From contig NC_057797.1 of the NCBI RefSeq assembly GCF_018294505.1, forward strand, positions 122,827,116 through 122,891,115: a DNA stretch of 64,000 bases. The letters are read 5' to 3'. Below the pieces are notes generated by a model. That model saw nothing but the letters and a program-made list of their open reading frames with translations, searched no databases and had not been told where the DNA came from. Position 1 is the stretch's first letter, and each line of letters begins with the position of its first letter. The DNA is from Triticum aestivum. Its lineage: Eukaryota; Streptophyta; Magnoliopsida; Poales; Poaceae. Made by a program: the position numbers and the translations under genes. This document shows, piece after piece, positions 1 to 11,371 of the stretch.

Positions 1-2087
1 GAAAGTATTTTGCAGGTTGAGAGGTGAATTGAACATCATTGATGCTTCAAACTTGGAGTGGAAACTCCATTGGATACATGCAAGACATGAGCTTATGACT
101 AATCCATGATATATCTCTTATGATGACTATCTTATGTCTTGGATATATTTGTACCTTGCATGTTGTCTAACCCATGTAGGTGCTTGGTTGAATCTAATTC
201 CATGAGATTGCGACTCACTCACATCTTGAGCAATCTCTACATCACCAAGACTCTACACAATGGTGGTTGAAGACAAGGAAGCACAAAACCATTCAAACAT
301 ATCCTTTGACAAATTCTATGTTGAGCTTCATGATTGTCATTTTTGGATACACAAGTGCTCTTCCTTTGCAAGAACTAACCCATGTAGGTAGATGAACTCA
401 AACTCCAAGTGGTGCTCCCAACTCTTGATGAGCTACATCAACCTTGAGCACCCACACAAGTTCAACTACATGAGCAAGAACCACACCACCACCCAAGGTA
501 TGTTATTCCATCTTAGAGAAGCTTTACTCCAAGACATGAGTCAAAGCAACTCAACAAGATGTGAATACATCAAGATGCTTAAACGAAAAATGGTAACCCC
601 ATTTTGAGCTTAAACGATGAGTATGACCTATGATCAAGTGTTCTCACTTGACTCCTAAGTCAATATACTCTAACATAGGTGACTATGTCACCGCCCAACT
701 CTAGATGAAGTTCTCTTGTGTTCTTTTCTGTGTTATTGCATTTGTCTCATGCATGTTTAGTTTCTTTCTCTTTTTCAACAACAACAAAAAAAACTCCATC
801 TAGATCTTTCAGTTTCTTCTCTTTTCTCTTTGTTTTTGTTCTGCATTTTCTGCATTTAATTCCTTGCAAATCCTTCAGGTAATTCATTGCAAATCTTTGT
901 GAGATCCTACATGTCTAGTGAGTTGAGGTGACAAGTGTTTTTCTCTGTGTAAACTCGGTTTCACCGACTTGCAATTTTCGGTCCAACCGAATCTTTTCGG
1001 TACCACCAAAATATGTCACTCGGTGCCACCGACTTTGCAATCAGAAAAACAGTTTTCCACTTTTCCTACATTTCTTCTGATCCATCTCCACTCAATGAAT
1101 CTTGTCCTCTACAAGCATCACAATTTTATCCTTTGCTTTGTGTTGAGTCTCAAGGACCAAACCTATACGACGGATTCCAGAAAGCCCTTCTTGGAAATTG
1201 ATGTCAAAGGGGGAGAGAGAGATCACATCAAAGCTTGCAGGAGAAAGAAATCACATCAAAGCACATCAAGGGGGAGAGAAAGTCTCAAGGATCCCAGATG
1301 TTGTTAAGGGGGAGAGAGAGATTTCCCAGATGTTATTAAGGGGGAGAGAGAGATTTCCAGGGAGAGAAAATACTCAAGGATCCCAGATGCTTGATGTTCA
1401 AGAGGAGAGATGTCACATGTCTTTGTGGGGGAAAGACATGTTCATATACGCTTATTTGCATTAAGTTCTATCCATTTGTATCTTTCAGCTCTGATTTTCT
1501 GTTCCCTATCTTCTCCCAATATCCCATGTAAGATTCAGGGGGAGCAAGACACCTAAGGGAAAGAAATCAGTCAAATTCATTGCATATCTTTATTCTTGGG
1601 GACATGTTGAATCCAATGTGGTACCTTGCACTCACTCTCTACATGTCATCCCAGTCTTGGTATTCTTGTGGTTTCTTTTGTTTACTTTGGCTAGTGGATG
1701 TACCTGTGTTATCTAACTTTGTTTGTGCAGGTTCATTCCATCCTAAGCCAACTCAAGACCACAAGGTAAGTATATGAATCAAAATCATGAGTATGAGGAG
1801 TTCTTGCTTATGTACATACTGTTTGCAAGAAGGACTCATGAGCATGAAGGTATTCTCCTTGATAATCTTTTGCTCTGATGCATATGGCCAAGATACATGT
1901 AACACATTGCCTACTCTGTCATGGTTATGCTCTCACATGCCTCTATATTTCATATTCACATGAGTGCATACATGTAGGGGGGGGGCTATGCTTGTTACAT
2001 GTCCTTCCAAAGCTTTACTTGCTGTTCTTTATATCTTTATCTAAAGCTTTGATGTATGTTGCCATCAATTACCAAAAAGGGGGAGAT
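1..2087 (+). mobile_element. 3' internal non-coding region of a Sirevirus (Ty1/copia SIRE/Maximus-type)
   Basis: This stretch lies directly upstream of a polypurine tract and an LTR, so it is the 3' end of the internal region of a plus-strand element whose gag-pol lies left of the window. I see no convincing coding region. It carries at least four purine blocks of the form AAGGGGGAGAGA between about 1200 and 1370, plus CGGT...ACCGA motifs near 955-1030 that match those in the LTR. Repeated purine tracts and a long non-coding 3' internal region are known Sirevirus traits. Assignment to Sirevirus is inferred from these and from the LTR. Confidence 0.65.
2074..2087 (+). other. Polypurine tract of the Sirevirus
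   Basis: AAAAAGGGGGAGAT ends immediately before the TGAAAGCACAAG LTR start. This is the expected plus-strand primer site of a plus-oriented LTR retrotransposon. Confidence 0.8.
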
Positions 2088-2439
2088 TGAAAGCACAAGT
2101 GCTCCCTGGGTGGTTTTGATAATTGATGACAACATATCTCTTGTTGGACTAACATTTCTATCTAGCATGTTTTAGATAAGTTCAACAATGGAGTGGCATG
2201 GACTAAAGGTTGTGGGAACTCCTTCAAGATGCTAAGGACAAAGGATTGGCTAAAGCCTCAAGCTCAAGACTCTTCATTTTACATTTTAGTGATCCAAGAT
2301 CACATTGAGTCCATAGGAAAAGCCAATACTATCAAGGAGGGATGAGGTGTTGCTTAATGAGCCTCTTGCTTCATGTGCTTAGTGATATGCTCCAAAACTC
2401 TCAACTACTTTCCCACTTCCACATATGACCTAAACCCTA

Positions 2440-2910
2440 AGCCAAACTCGGTCCTACCGATTCTTTCTATCCGGCGCCACCGAGTTTCATTTGTCATAAG
2501 CCACTGCCAAACCCTAGCAATTCAGTTCTACCGATAGGGATCTCGGTCTCACCGAGATGGGATTGCAAACTCTCTGTTTCCCTTTCGTAACTTTTCGGTC
2601 TCACCGAAAGAGCGAATCGGTCCCACCGAGATTGCAATGTAAATTCAGTGTTTCCTTTTTGTAACTTTTTGGTCTCACCGAAAGAGCAAATCGGTCCCAC
2701 CGAGTTTGCCTGACCAACTCTCTGGTTAGCTAATTACCAAAATCGGTCTCACCGAGTTTGTGTAATCGGTCTCACCGAGATTACATTATGCCCAAACCCT
2801 AACCATATCGGTCCTACCGAGTTGCATGTCGGTCCCACCAAAAATCTCTAACGGTCACTAGGTTTACCTTTTCGGTCCGACCGAGTTTTTTGATTCGGTC
2901 CCACCGAGAT
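2440..2910 (+). promoter_or_regulatory. Array of CGGTCYYACCGA palindrome-like motifs in the LTR U3
   Basis: About fourteen copies of an imperfect palindrome (for example TCGGTCTCACCGAG and TCGGTCCCACCGAG) are spread over roughly 470 bp and stop about 40 bp before the LTR TATA box. Similar copies occur at 955-1030. Dense palindromic motifs in the U3 are a described Sirevirus feature. A role as enhancer or factor-binding cluster is inference. Confidence 0.6.
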
Positions 2911-2948
2911 TGGAAAACTGTGTGTAACGGTTGGATTTTGTGTGGAGG

Positions 2949-2957
2949 CTATATATA
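2949..2957 (+). promoter_or_regulatory. LTR TATA box
   Basis: CTATATATACCCC follows the palindrome array inside the LTR, the expected position of the retrotransposon core promoter. Confidence 0.6.
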
Positions 2958-3411
2958 CCCCTCCACCTCCTCTTCATTCGTGGAGAGAGCCATCAGAACA
3001 CATACACAATTCCAACTCATATGTTCTAAGAGAGAACCACCTACTCATGTGTTGAGACCAAGATATTCCATTCCTACCATATGAATCTTGATCTCTAGCC
3101 TTCCCCAAGTTGCTTTCCACTCAAATCTTCTTTCCACCAGATCCAAATCCTATGAGAGAGAGTTGAGTGTTGGGGAGACTATCATTTGAAGCACAAGAGC
3201 AAGGAGTTCATTACCTACACACCATTTGTTACTTATTGGAGAGTGGTGTCTCCTAGATTGGCTAGGTGTCACTTGGGAGCCTCCAACAAGATTGTGGAGT
3301 TGAACCAAGGAGTTTGTAAGGGCAAGGAGATCGCCTACTTCGTGAAGATCTACCGCTAGTGAGGCAAGTCCTTCGTGGGCGATGGCCATGGTGGGATAGA
3401 CAAGGTTGCTA

Positions 3412-3650
3412 CTTCGTGGACCCTTTGTGGGTGGTTGCTTCTTCGTGGACCCTTTGTGGGTGGTTGCTTCTTCGTGGACCCTTTGTGGGTGGTTGCTTCT
3501 TCGTGGACCCTTCGTGGGTGGAGCCCTCCGTGGACTCGCGCAACCGTTACCCTTCGTGGGTGGAGCCCTCCGTGGACTCACGCAACCGTTACCCTTCGTG
3601 GGTGGAGCCCTCCGTGGACTCGCGCAACCATTACCCTTCGTGGGTTGAAG
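3412..3650 (+). repeat. Compound minisatellite in the Sirevirus LTR (29-bp then 42-bp units)
   Basis: Four 29-bp units beginning CTTCGTGGACCC start at 3412, 3441, 3470 and 3499. Three to four 42-bp units beginning CTTCGTGGGTGG start at 3510, 3552, 3594 and 3636. The two unit types share the CTTCGTGG head, so the longer probably arose from the shorter. Open frames across it are by-products of the repeat. Confidence 0.85.
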
Positions 3651-3932
3651 TCTCCATCAACGTGGATGTAGGATAGCACCACCTATCCGAACCACGGGAA
3701 AAACATCCGTATCTCCAATTGTTTTTGAATTCTCCAAACCCTTCCCCTTACATTCTTGCAAGTTGCATGCTTTACATTCCGCTGCGCATATACTCTTTGC
3801 ATGCTTGGTTGATATGTTGAAACTGTGCCTAAAACTCCACTCAAACCAAAAAGGCCTAAAAATTGCAACTTTAGCACTAAGTGTCTAATCAACCCCCCCC
3901 CCCTCTAGACACATCTACTTCTAGATCCTACA

Positions 3933-4306
3933 GTTCCTCCGGTAAACGGGAGTTGCATAATCTCATAGTCATAGGAACATGTATAAGTCATGAAGAAAGC
4001 AATAGGAACATATTAAACGATCAAGTGCTAAGCTAACGGAATGGGTCATGTCAATCACATCATTCTCCTAATGGTGTGATCCCATTAATCAAATGATAAC
4101 TCATGTCTATGGTTAGGAAACATAACCATCTTTAATTAATGAGCTAGTCAAGTAGAGGCATACTAGTGACGCTCTGTTTGTCTATGTATTCACACATGTA
4201 TCATGTTTCCGGTTAATACAATTCTCACATGAATAATAAACATTTATCATGATATGAGGAAATAAATAATAACTTTATTATTTCCTCTAGGGCATATTTC
4301 CTTCAG
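3933..4306 (-). repeat. Angela 3' LTR, truncated fragment
   Basis: It aligns to 10884-11257 with only scattered substitutions and ends at the same TTCCTTCA terminus. The other roughly 1.3 kb of this LTR is displaced by the Sirevirus insertion. Confidence 0.85.
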
Positions 4307-4320
4307 TCTCCCACTTGCAC
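4307..4320 (-). other. Angela polypurine tract
   Basis: On the minus strand GTGCAAGTGGGAGAC directly precedes the 3' LTR start TGAAGGAAA, the expected site for plus-strand DNA priming. Confidence 0.7.
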
Positions 4321-4338
4321 TAGAGTCAATAATCTAGA

Positions 4339-5829
4339 TTACACAGTAATGATTCTAACACCCATGGAGCCTGGGTGCGGATCATGTTTTGCTCGTGGAA
4401 GAGGCTTAGTCAACGGGTCTACAACATTCAGATCCGTATGTATCTTGCAAATCTCTATGTCTCCCACCTGGACTTGATCCCGGATGGAGTTGAAGCGTCT
4501 CTTGATGTGCTTGGTTCTCTTGTGAAATCTGGATTCCTTTGCCAAGGCAATTGCACCAGTATTGCCACAAAAGATTTTCATTGGACCCGATGCACTAGGT
4601 ATGACACCTAGATCGGATATGAACTACTTCATCCAGACTCCTTCATTTGCTGCTTCTGAAGCAGCAAATGTACTCCGCTTCACATGTAGATCCCTCCACG
4701 ATGCTTTGTTTAGAACTGCTCCAACTGACAGCTCCACCATTCAATATAAACACGTATCCGGTTTGCGATTTAGAATCGTCTGGATCAGTGTCAAAGCTTG
4801 CATCAACGTAACCTTTTATGATGAGCTCTTTGTCACCTCCATAAACGAGAAACATATCCTTAGTCCTTTTCAAGTATTTCAGGATGTTCTTGACCGCTGT
4901 CCAGTGATCCACTCCTGGATTACTTTGGTACCTCCCTACTAAACTAATAGCAAGGCACACATCAGGTCTGGTACATATCATTGCATACGTGATAGTGCCT
5001 ATGGTTGAAGCATAGGGAACATCTTTCATTTTCTCTCTATCTTCTGCAGTGGTCGGGCATTGAGTCTTACTCAACTTGACACCTTGTAACACGGGCAAGA
5101 ACCCTTTCTTTGCCTGATCCATTTTGAACTTATTCAAAACTTTGTCATGGTATGTGCTTTGTGAAAGTCCAATTAAGCGTCTTGATCTATCTCTATAGAT
5201 CTTGATGCCCAATATGTAAGCAACTTCACCGAGGTCTTTCATTGAAAAACTCTTATTCAAGTATCCTTTTATGCTATCCAGAAATTCGGTATCATTTCCA
5301 ATCAACAATGTGTCATCCACATATAAGATTATAAATGCTACAGAGATCCCATTCACTTTCTTGTAAATACAGGCTTCTCCAAAAGTTTGTATAAAACCAT
5401 ATGCTTTGATCACACTATCAAAATGTTTATTCCAACTCTGAGAGGCTTGCACCAGTCCATAAATGGATCGCTGGAGCTTGCACACTTTGTTAGCACCTTT
5501 TGGATCGATAAAACCTTCAGGTTGCATCATATACAACTCTTCTTCTAGAAATCCATTCAGGAATGCAGTCTTTACATCCATTTTCCAAATTTCATAATCA
5601 TAAAATGCGGCAATTGCTAACATGATTCGGACGGACTTAAGCATCGCTACGGGTGAGAAGGTCTCATCATTGTCAACTCCTTGAACTTGTCAAAAACCTT
5701 TCCCAACAAGTCGAGCTTTGTAGACAGTAACATTACCGTCAGCGTCTGTCTTCTTCTTGAAGATCCATTTATTCTGGATGGCTTGCTGATCATCGGGCAA
5801 GTCAACCAAAGTCCACACTTTGTTCTCAT
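4339..5829 (-). pseudogene. Angela pol: reverse transcriptase and RNase H, frame-broken
   Basis: The RT region carries the conserved copia blocks WKMDVKTAFLNG near 5590, PEGF, YGLVQASQSWN and the catalytic YVDDTLLIG near 5315. It continues into the RNase H region (STCEAEY near 4690, then TKHIKRRF and IRDQV near 4500). It would copy element RNA into DNA and remove the RNA strand within virus-like particles. A frame break at about 5690-5645 separates it from the integrase C-terminus. A second break near 4640-4580 splits RNase H. The first residue of the canonical KHID motif block is retained but the block is altered. It is a dead copy. Confidence 0.85.
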
Positions 5830-6987
5830 ACATAGATCCCATCTCGGATTTCATGGCCTCAAGCCATTTTGCGGAATCTGGGCTCATCATCGCTTCCTCA
5901 TAGTTCATAGGTTCATCATGGTCTAGTAACATGACCTCCAGAACAGGATTACCGTACCACTCTGGTGTAGATCTTACTCTGGTTGACCTACGAGGTTCGG
6001 TAGTAACTTGATCTGAAGTTTCATGATCATTATCATTAGCTTCCTCACTAATTGGTGTAGATGTCACAGGAACTGGTTTATGTGATGAACTACTTTCCAA
6101 TAAGGGAGCGGGTACAGTTACCTCATCAATTTCTACTTTCCTCCCACTCACTTCTTTCGAGATAAACTCCTTCTCTAGAAAGGATCCATTCTTAGCAACA
6201 AAATTCTTGCCTTCGGATCTGTGATAGAAGGTGTACCCAACTGTTTCTTTTGGGTATCCTATGAAGACACATTTCTCTGACTTGGGTTCGAGCTTATCAG
6301 GTTGAAGCCTTTTCACATAAGCATCGCAGCCCCAAACTTTAAGAAACAACAACTTTGGTTGCTTGCCAAACCACAGTTCATAAGGCATCGTCTCAACGGA
6401 TTTCGATGGTGCCCTATTTAACCTGAATGCAGCCGTCTCTAAAGCATAACCCCAAAACGATAGCGGTAAATCAGTAAGAGACATCATAGATCGCACAAAG
6501 TATGATTACGCTGTTCGGACACACCATTACGCTGTGGTGTTCCGGGTGGAGTGAGTTGCGAAACTATTCCGCATTGTTTCAAATGTAGACCAAAATCGTA
6601 ACTCAAATATTCTCCTCCACGATCAGATCGTAGAAACTTTATTTTCTTGTTACGATGATTTTCCACTTCACTCTGAAATTGTTTGAACTTTTCAAATGTT
6701 TCAGACTTATGTTTCATTAAGTAGATATACCCATATCTGCTCAAATCATCTGTGACGGTGAGAAAATAATGATACTCGCCGCGAGCCTCAATATTCATCG
6801 GACCACATACATCAGTATGTATGATTTCCAATAAATATGTTGCTCGCTCTGTAGTTCCGGAGAACGGCGTTTTAGTCATCTTGCCCATGAGGCATGGTTC
6901 GCAAGTACCAAGTGATTCATAATCAAGTGATTCCAAAAGTCCATCAGTATGGAGTTTCTTCATGCGCTTTACACCAATATGACCCAA
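5690..6987 (-). pseudogene. Angela pol: integrase, frame-broken
   Basis: The zinc-binding tail (CEPCLMGKM) is followed by the core with HTDVCGPM (first Asp), SDRGGEY (second Asp) and PQRNGVSEQRN (Glu), so the DDE triad is visible. The downstream copia-specific part (LWFGKQPKLLFLKVWGCDAY, then CVFIGYPKE) continues in a different frame from 6496, so a frameshift lies at about 6490. Function in the family is insertion of the cDNA into chromosomes. The copy is defective through frameshifts. Confidence 0.85.
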
Positions 6988-7509
6988 ACTGCAGTGCCAT
7001 AAATAAGTTGCACTACATTATCAACTCTACATCTTTTGGCTTCAACATTATGAATATGTGTGTCACTACTATCGAGATTTAACACAAATAGACCACTCTT
7101 CAAGGGTGTGTGGCCATAAAAGATATTACTCATATAAATAGAACAACCATTATTCTCAGATTTAAATGAATAACCGTCTCGCATCAAACAAGATCCAGAT
7201 ATAATATTCATGCTCAACGCTGCCACCAAATAACAATTATTTAGGTCTAAAACTAACCCCAAAAGGTAGATGTAGAGGTAGCGTGCCGACGGCGATCACA
7301 TCGACTTTGGAACCATTTCCCACGCGCATCGTCACCTCATCCTTAGCCAGTCTTCGCTTAATCCGTAGTCCCTGTTTCGAGTTGCAAATATTAGCAACAG
7401 AACCAGTATCAAATACACAGGTGCTATTACGAGCTCTAGTAAGGTAGACATCAATAACATGTATATCACATATACCTTTGTTCACCTTGCCATCCTTATT
7501 ATCCGCCAA
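6969..7509 (-). pseudogene. Angela pol: aspartic protease and pre-integrase region, frame-broken
   Basis: A sequence with VFDTGSVANICN near 7400 is the copia protease region, where the usual catalytic DTG/DSG is preserved as DTG. It is followed in another frame (from 7262) by the GAG-pre-integrase segment. The family protease would release gag and pol proteins from the polyprotein. At least two frame changes occur between here and integrase. Confidence 0.75.
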
Positions 7510-7560
7510 ATACTTGGGGCAGTTCCGCTTCTAGTGACCAGTTTGCTTGCAGTAGAAGCA

Positions 7561-8314
7561 CTAAGTCTCAGGCTTGGGTCCAGACTTGGGTTTCTTCTCC
7601 TGAACAACAACTTGTTTGTCGTTCTTTTTGAAGTTCCCCTTCTTCTTCCCTTTGCCCTTTCTCTTGAAACTGGTGGTCTTGTTGACCATCACCACTTGAT
7701 GCTCCTTCTTGATTTCTACCTCCGCAGCCTTTAGCATTGCGAAGAGCTCGGGAATCGTCTTATCCACCCTTGCATGTTATAGTTCACCACGAAGCTCTTG
7801 TAGCTTGGTGGTAGTGATTGAAGAATTCTGTCAATAACACTATCATCCGGAAGATTAACTCCTAGTTGAATTAAGTGATTGTTATACCCAAACATTCTAA
7901 GTATATGCTCACTGATAGAACTATTCTCCTTCATCTTGCAGCTGTAGAACTTATTGGAGACTTCATATCTCTCAATCCGGGCATTTGCTTGAAATATTAA
8001 CTTCAACTCCTGAAACATCTCATATGCTCCATGACGTTCAAAATGTCGTTGAAGTCCCAGTTCTAAGCCGTAAAGCATGGCACACTGAACTATCGAGTAG
8101 TCATTAGCTTTGCTCTGCCAGACGTTCATAACATCTGGTGTTGCTCCTGCAGCAGGTTTGGCACCTAGCGGTGCTTCCAGGACGTAATTCTTCTGTGCAG
8201 CAATGAGGATATCCTCAAGTTATGGACCCAGTCCGTGTAATTGCTACCATCATCTTTCAACTTTGCTTTCTCAAGGAACGCATTAAAATTCAACGGAACA
8301 ACAGCACGGGCCAT
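7561..8314 (-). pseudogene. Angela gag, frame-broken
   Basis: The start codon at 8314 opens MARAVVPLNFNAF, the usual beginning of Angela/BARE gag. The capsid-like segment (NVWQSKANDYSI to QSLPPSYKSFVVNYN) follows from 8129, then a lysine-rich segment (FKRKGKGKKKGNFKKN) before the zinc-knuckle position. The frame changes near 8140 and near 7765. Gag would form the cytoplasmic virus-like particle. This copy cannot make a full-length product. Confidence 0.75.
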
Positions 8315-9531
8315 CTATCTACAACAACATAGACAAGCAAAATACTATCAGGTACTAAGTTCATGATAAATTTAAGTTCAATTAATCATATTACTTAAGA
8401 ACTCCCTCTTAGATAGACATCCCTCTAATCATCTAAGTGATCACGTGATCCAAATCAACTAAACCATAACCGATCATCACGTGAAATGGAGTAGTTTTCA
8501 ATGGTGAACATCACTATGTTGATCATATATACTATATGATTCACTCTCGACCTTTTGGTCTCAATGTTCCGAAGCCATATCTGTATATGCTAGACTCGTC
8601 AAGTTTCACCCGAGTATTCTGCGTGTGCAAAACTGGCTTGCACCCGTTGTAGATGAACGTTGAGCTTGTCACACCCGATCATCACGTGGTGTCTCGGCAC
8701 GACGAACTTTGGCAACGGTGCATACTCGGGGAGAACACTTTTACCTTGAAATTTAGTGAGAGATCATCTTATAATGCTACCGTCAATCAAAGCAAAATAA
8801 GATACATAAAGGATAAACATCACATGCAATCAATATAAGTGATATGATTTGGCCATCATCATCTTATGCTTGTGATCTCCATCTCCGAAGCACCGTCATG
8901 ATCACCATCGTCACCAGTGCGACACCTTGATCTCCATCATGGCATCGTTGTCGTCTCGCCAACTATTGCTTCTAGGACTATCGCTACCGCTTAGTGATAA
9001 AGTGGCGCAATTACAGGGCGATTGCATTGCATACAATAAAGCGACAACCATATGGCTCCTGCCAGTTGCCGATAACTCTGTTACAAAACATGATCATCTC
9101 ATACAATAAAATATAGCATCATGTCTTGACCATATCACATCACAACATGCCCTGCAAAAACAAGTTAGACGTCCTCTACTTTGTTGTTGCAAGTTTTACG
9201 TGGCTGCTACGGGCTGAGCAAGGACCGTTCTTACCTACGCATCAAAACCACAATGATAGTTCGTCAATTTAGTGATGTTTTAACCTTCAAAAGGACCGGG
9301 CGTAGCCACACTCGGTTCAACTAAAGTTGGAGAAACTGACACCCGCCAGCCACCTGTGTGCAAAGCACGTCGGTAGAACCAGTCTCGCATAAGCGTACGC
9401 GTAATGTCGGTCCGGGCCGCTTCATCTAACAATACCGCCGAACCAAAGTATGACATGCTGGTAAGCAGTATGACTTGTATTGCCCACAACTCACTTGTGT
9501 TCTACTCGTGCATATAACATCTACGCATAAA
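8315..9531 (-). other. Angela untranslated leader
   Basis: About 1.2 kb between the primer-binding site and the gag start has no credible coding frame. Long leaders are normal for Angela/BARE elements. I see nothing else in it. Confidence 0.6.
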
Positions 9532-9547
9532 CCTGGCTCGGATGCCA
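9532..9547 (-). other. Angela primer-binding site
   Basis: On the minus strand TGGCATCCGAGCCAGG lies one base from the 5' LTR end. It resembles the initiator-tRNA-Met complement TGGTATCAGAGC with two early mismatches, consistent with decay. Confidence 0.7.
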
Positions 9548-9548
9548 C

Positions 9549-11257
9549 TGTTGGGGAACGTAGTAATTTCAAAATTTTCCTACGCACACGCAGGATCGTG
9601 GTGATGCATAGCAACAAGAGGGAAGAGTGTGTCCATGTACCCTCATAGACCGAAAGCGGAAGCGTTAGCACAACGCGGTTGATGTAGTCATACGTCTTCA
9701 CGATCCAACCGATCCAAGTACCGAACGCACGGCACCTCCGTCAACTCGATGATGTCCCGCGAGCTCCGATCCAGCAAAGCTTCACAGGAGAGTTTCGTCA
9801 GCACGACGGCGTGATGACGGTGATGATGATGCTACCGACGCAGGGCTTCGCCTAAGCACCGCTACGATATGATCGAGGTGGATTATGGTGGAGGGGGGCA
9901 CCGCACACGGTTGGGGGAGATCAACAGATCAACTTGTGTGTATAGAGGTGCCCCCTGCCCCGTATATAAAGGAGCAAAGGGGGAGAGGTGGTCGGCCAAG
10001 GAGGGCATGCCAAGGTGGAGTAGAACTCCTCCTTTCCTTGTTGGAGTAGGAGAAGGGAAGGAAGGGAGAGAGGAGGAGAAGGAAAAAGGGGGGCGCCGCC
10101 CCCTCCTTGTCCAATTCGGACTAGAGGGGGAGGGGGCGCGCCTGCCCTGGCCGCCCCTCTTCTTCTCCCTCTAAGGCCCATTAGGCCCAATATACTCCCG
10201 GGGGGGTCCGCTAACCCCCCCCCCCCCCCGGTACTCCGGTAAATGTCTGAGACCTCCAGAAACACTTCCGGTGTCCGACCATAGTCATCCAATATATCGA
10301 TCTTTACGTGTCAACCATTTCGAGACTCCTCGTCTTGTCCGTGATCATATCCGGGACTCCGAACTACCTTCGGTACATCAAAATACAAAAACTCATAATA
10401 CCGATCGTCACCGAACTTTAAGCGTGCGGACCCTACGGGTTCGAGAACTATGTAGACATGACCGAGACACGTATCCGGTCAATAACCAATAGCGGAAGTT
10501 GGATGCTCATATTGGCTCCCACGTATTCTACGAAGATCTTTAACGGTCAAACCGCATAACAACATACGTTGTTCCCTTTGTCATCGGTATGTTACTTGCC
10601 CGAGATTCGATCGTCGGTATCTCAATACCTAGTTCAATCTCGTTACCGGAAAGTATATTTACTCGTTCCATAATACATCATTCCGCAACTAACTCATTAG
10701 TTACAATGCTTGCAAGGCTTATAGTGATGTGTATTACCGAGTGGGCCCAAAGATACCTCTCCGATAATCGGAGTGACAAATCCTAATCTCGAAATACGCC
10801 AACTCAACAAGTACCTTTGGAGACACCTGTAGAGCACCTTTATAATCACCCAGTTACGTTGTGACGTTTGGTAGCACACAAAGTGTTCCTCCGGTAAACG
10901 GGAGTTGCATAATCTCATAGTCATAGGAACATGTATAAGTCATGAAGAAAGCAATAGCAGCATATTAAATGATCAAGTGCTAAGCTAACGGAATGGGTCA
11001 AGTCAATCACATCATTCTCCTAATGGTGTGATCCCGTTAATCAAATGACAACTCATGTCTATGGTTAGAAAACATAACCATCTTTAATTAACAAGCTAGT
11101 CAAGTAGAGGCATACTAGTGACACTCTGTTTGTCTATGTATTCATACATGTATCATGTTTCCGGTTAATACAATTCTAGCATGAATAATAAACATTTATC
11201 ATGATATGAGGAAATAAATAATAACTTTATTATTGCCTCTAGGGCATATTTCCTTCA
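9549..11257 (-). repeat. Angela 5' LTR (complete)
   Basis: This LTR of about 1709 bp is bounded by TGTTGGGGAACG and GGCATATTTCCTTCA on the plus strand, that is TG...CA in element sense. A TATATA-type core promoter is near 9960 in element sense, and a C-run is near 10212. The next bases, CTCCT, are the presumed target duplication. The partner copy is displaced left of the window. Open frames of 60-120 codons inside it are not genes. Confidence 0.85.
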
Positions 11258-11371
11258 CTCCTACCACAAGATCGCATAAAAGTAATTCAAGAGGAATTGG
11301 CGGGATTCTTTCTTGACCACGTCATAGATAAAGATGGAGAATACCATGTGGAACTTGACATCAGATGCTAG
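11258..11371 (+). pseudogene. Last-exon fragment of a CACTA protease-like gene
   Basis: The frame beginning CTCCTACCACAAG encodes a 37-residue tail including IQEELAGFFLDHVI and ends at TAG 11369-11371. It is clearly homologous to the last exon of the complete element (19268-19399, IQEELAAFFLDQVI). The exon is cut at its 5' side by the Angela LTR. Confidence 0.7.

Larger units (their letters stand above)
2088..3932 (+). repeat. 3' LTR of the Sirevirus
   Basis: The LTR of about 1845 bp starts TGAAAGCACAAGTGCT right after the polypurine tract and ends in GATCCTACA. The next five bases, GTTCC (3933-3937), resume an Angela LTR exactly where the intact Angela copy reads AAGTGTTCCTCC (10881-10892). 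This fixes the right boundary and implies a GTTCC target duplication whose left copy is outside the window. Inside are the CGGT...ACCGA motif array, a TATA box and a minisatellite. Confidence 0.8.
3933..11257 (-). mobile_element. Ty1/copia retrotransposon, Angela-type, 3' LTR interrupted by the Sirevirus
   Basis: Reading on the minus strand the order is 5' LTR (11257-9549), primer-binding site, untranslated leader, gag, protease, integrase, reverse transcriptase, RNase H, polypurine tract and 3' LTR (4306 downward). This pol order (integrase before RT) is diagnostic of Ty1/copia. The LTR start TGAAGGAAATATGCCC and end CGTTCCCCAACA are those of the Triticeae Angela family. The 3' LTR continues only 374 bp before the Sirevirus cuts it, so the remainder should lie left of the window. 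The element sits inside the last exon of a CACTA gene. All coding parts carry frameshifts, so this copy is not autonomous. Confidence 0.85.

Noticed and set aside
3150..3676. Repetitive open frames on both strands over the Sirevirus LTR minisatellite, spaced a little like a CRISPR array
   Set aside because: Units are contiguous tandem repeats without variable spacers, inside an LTR; the host is a plant.
9869..10292. GC-rich frames of 60-120 codons on both strands inside the Angela LTR
   Set aside because: The LTR is non-coding; the frames follow low-complexity purine and pyrimidine tracts.
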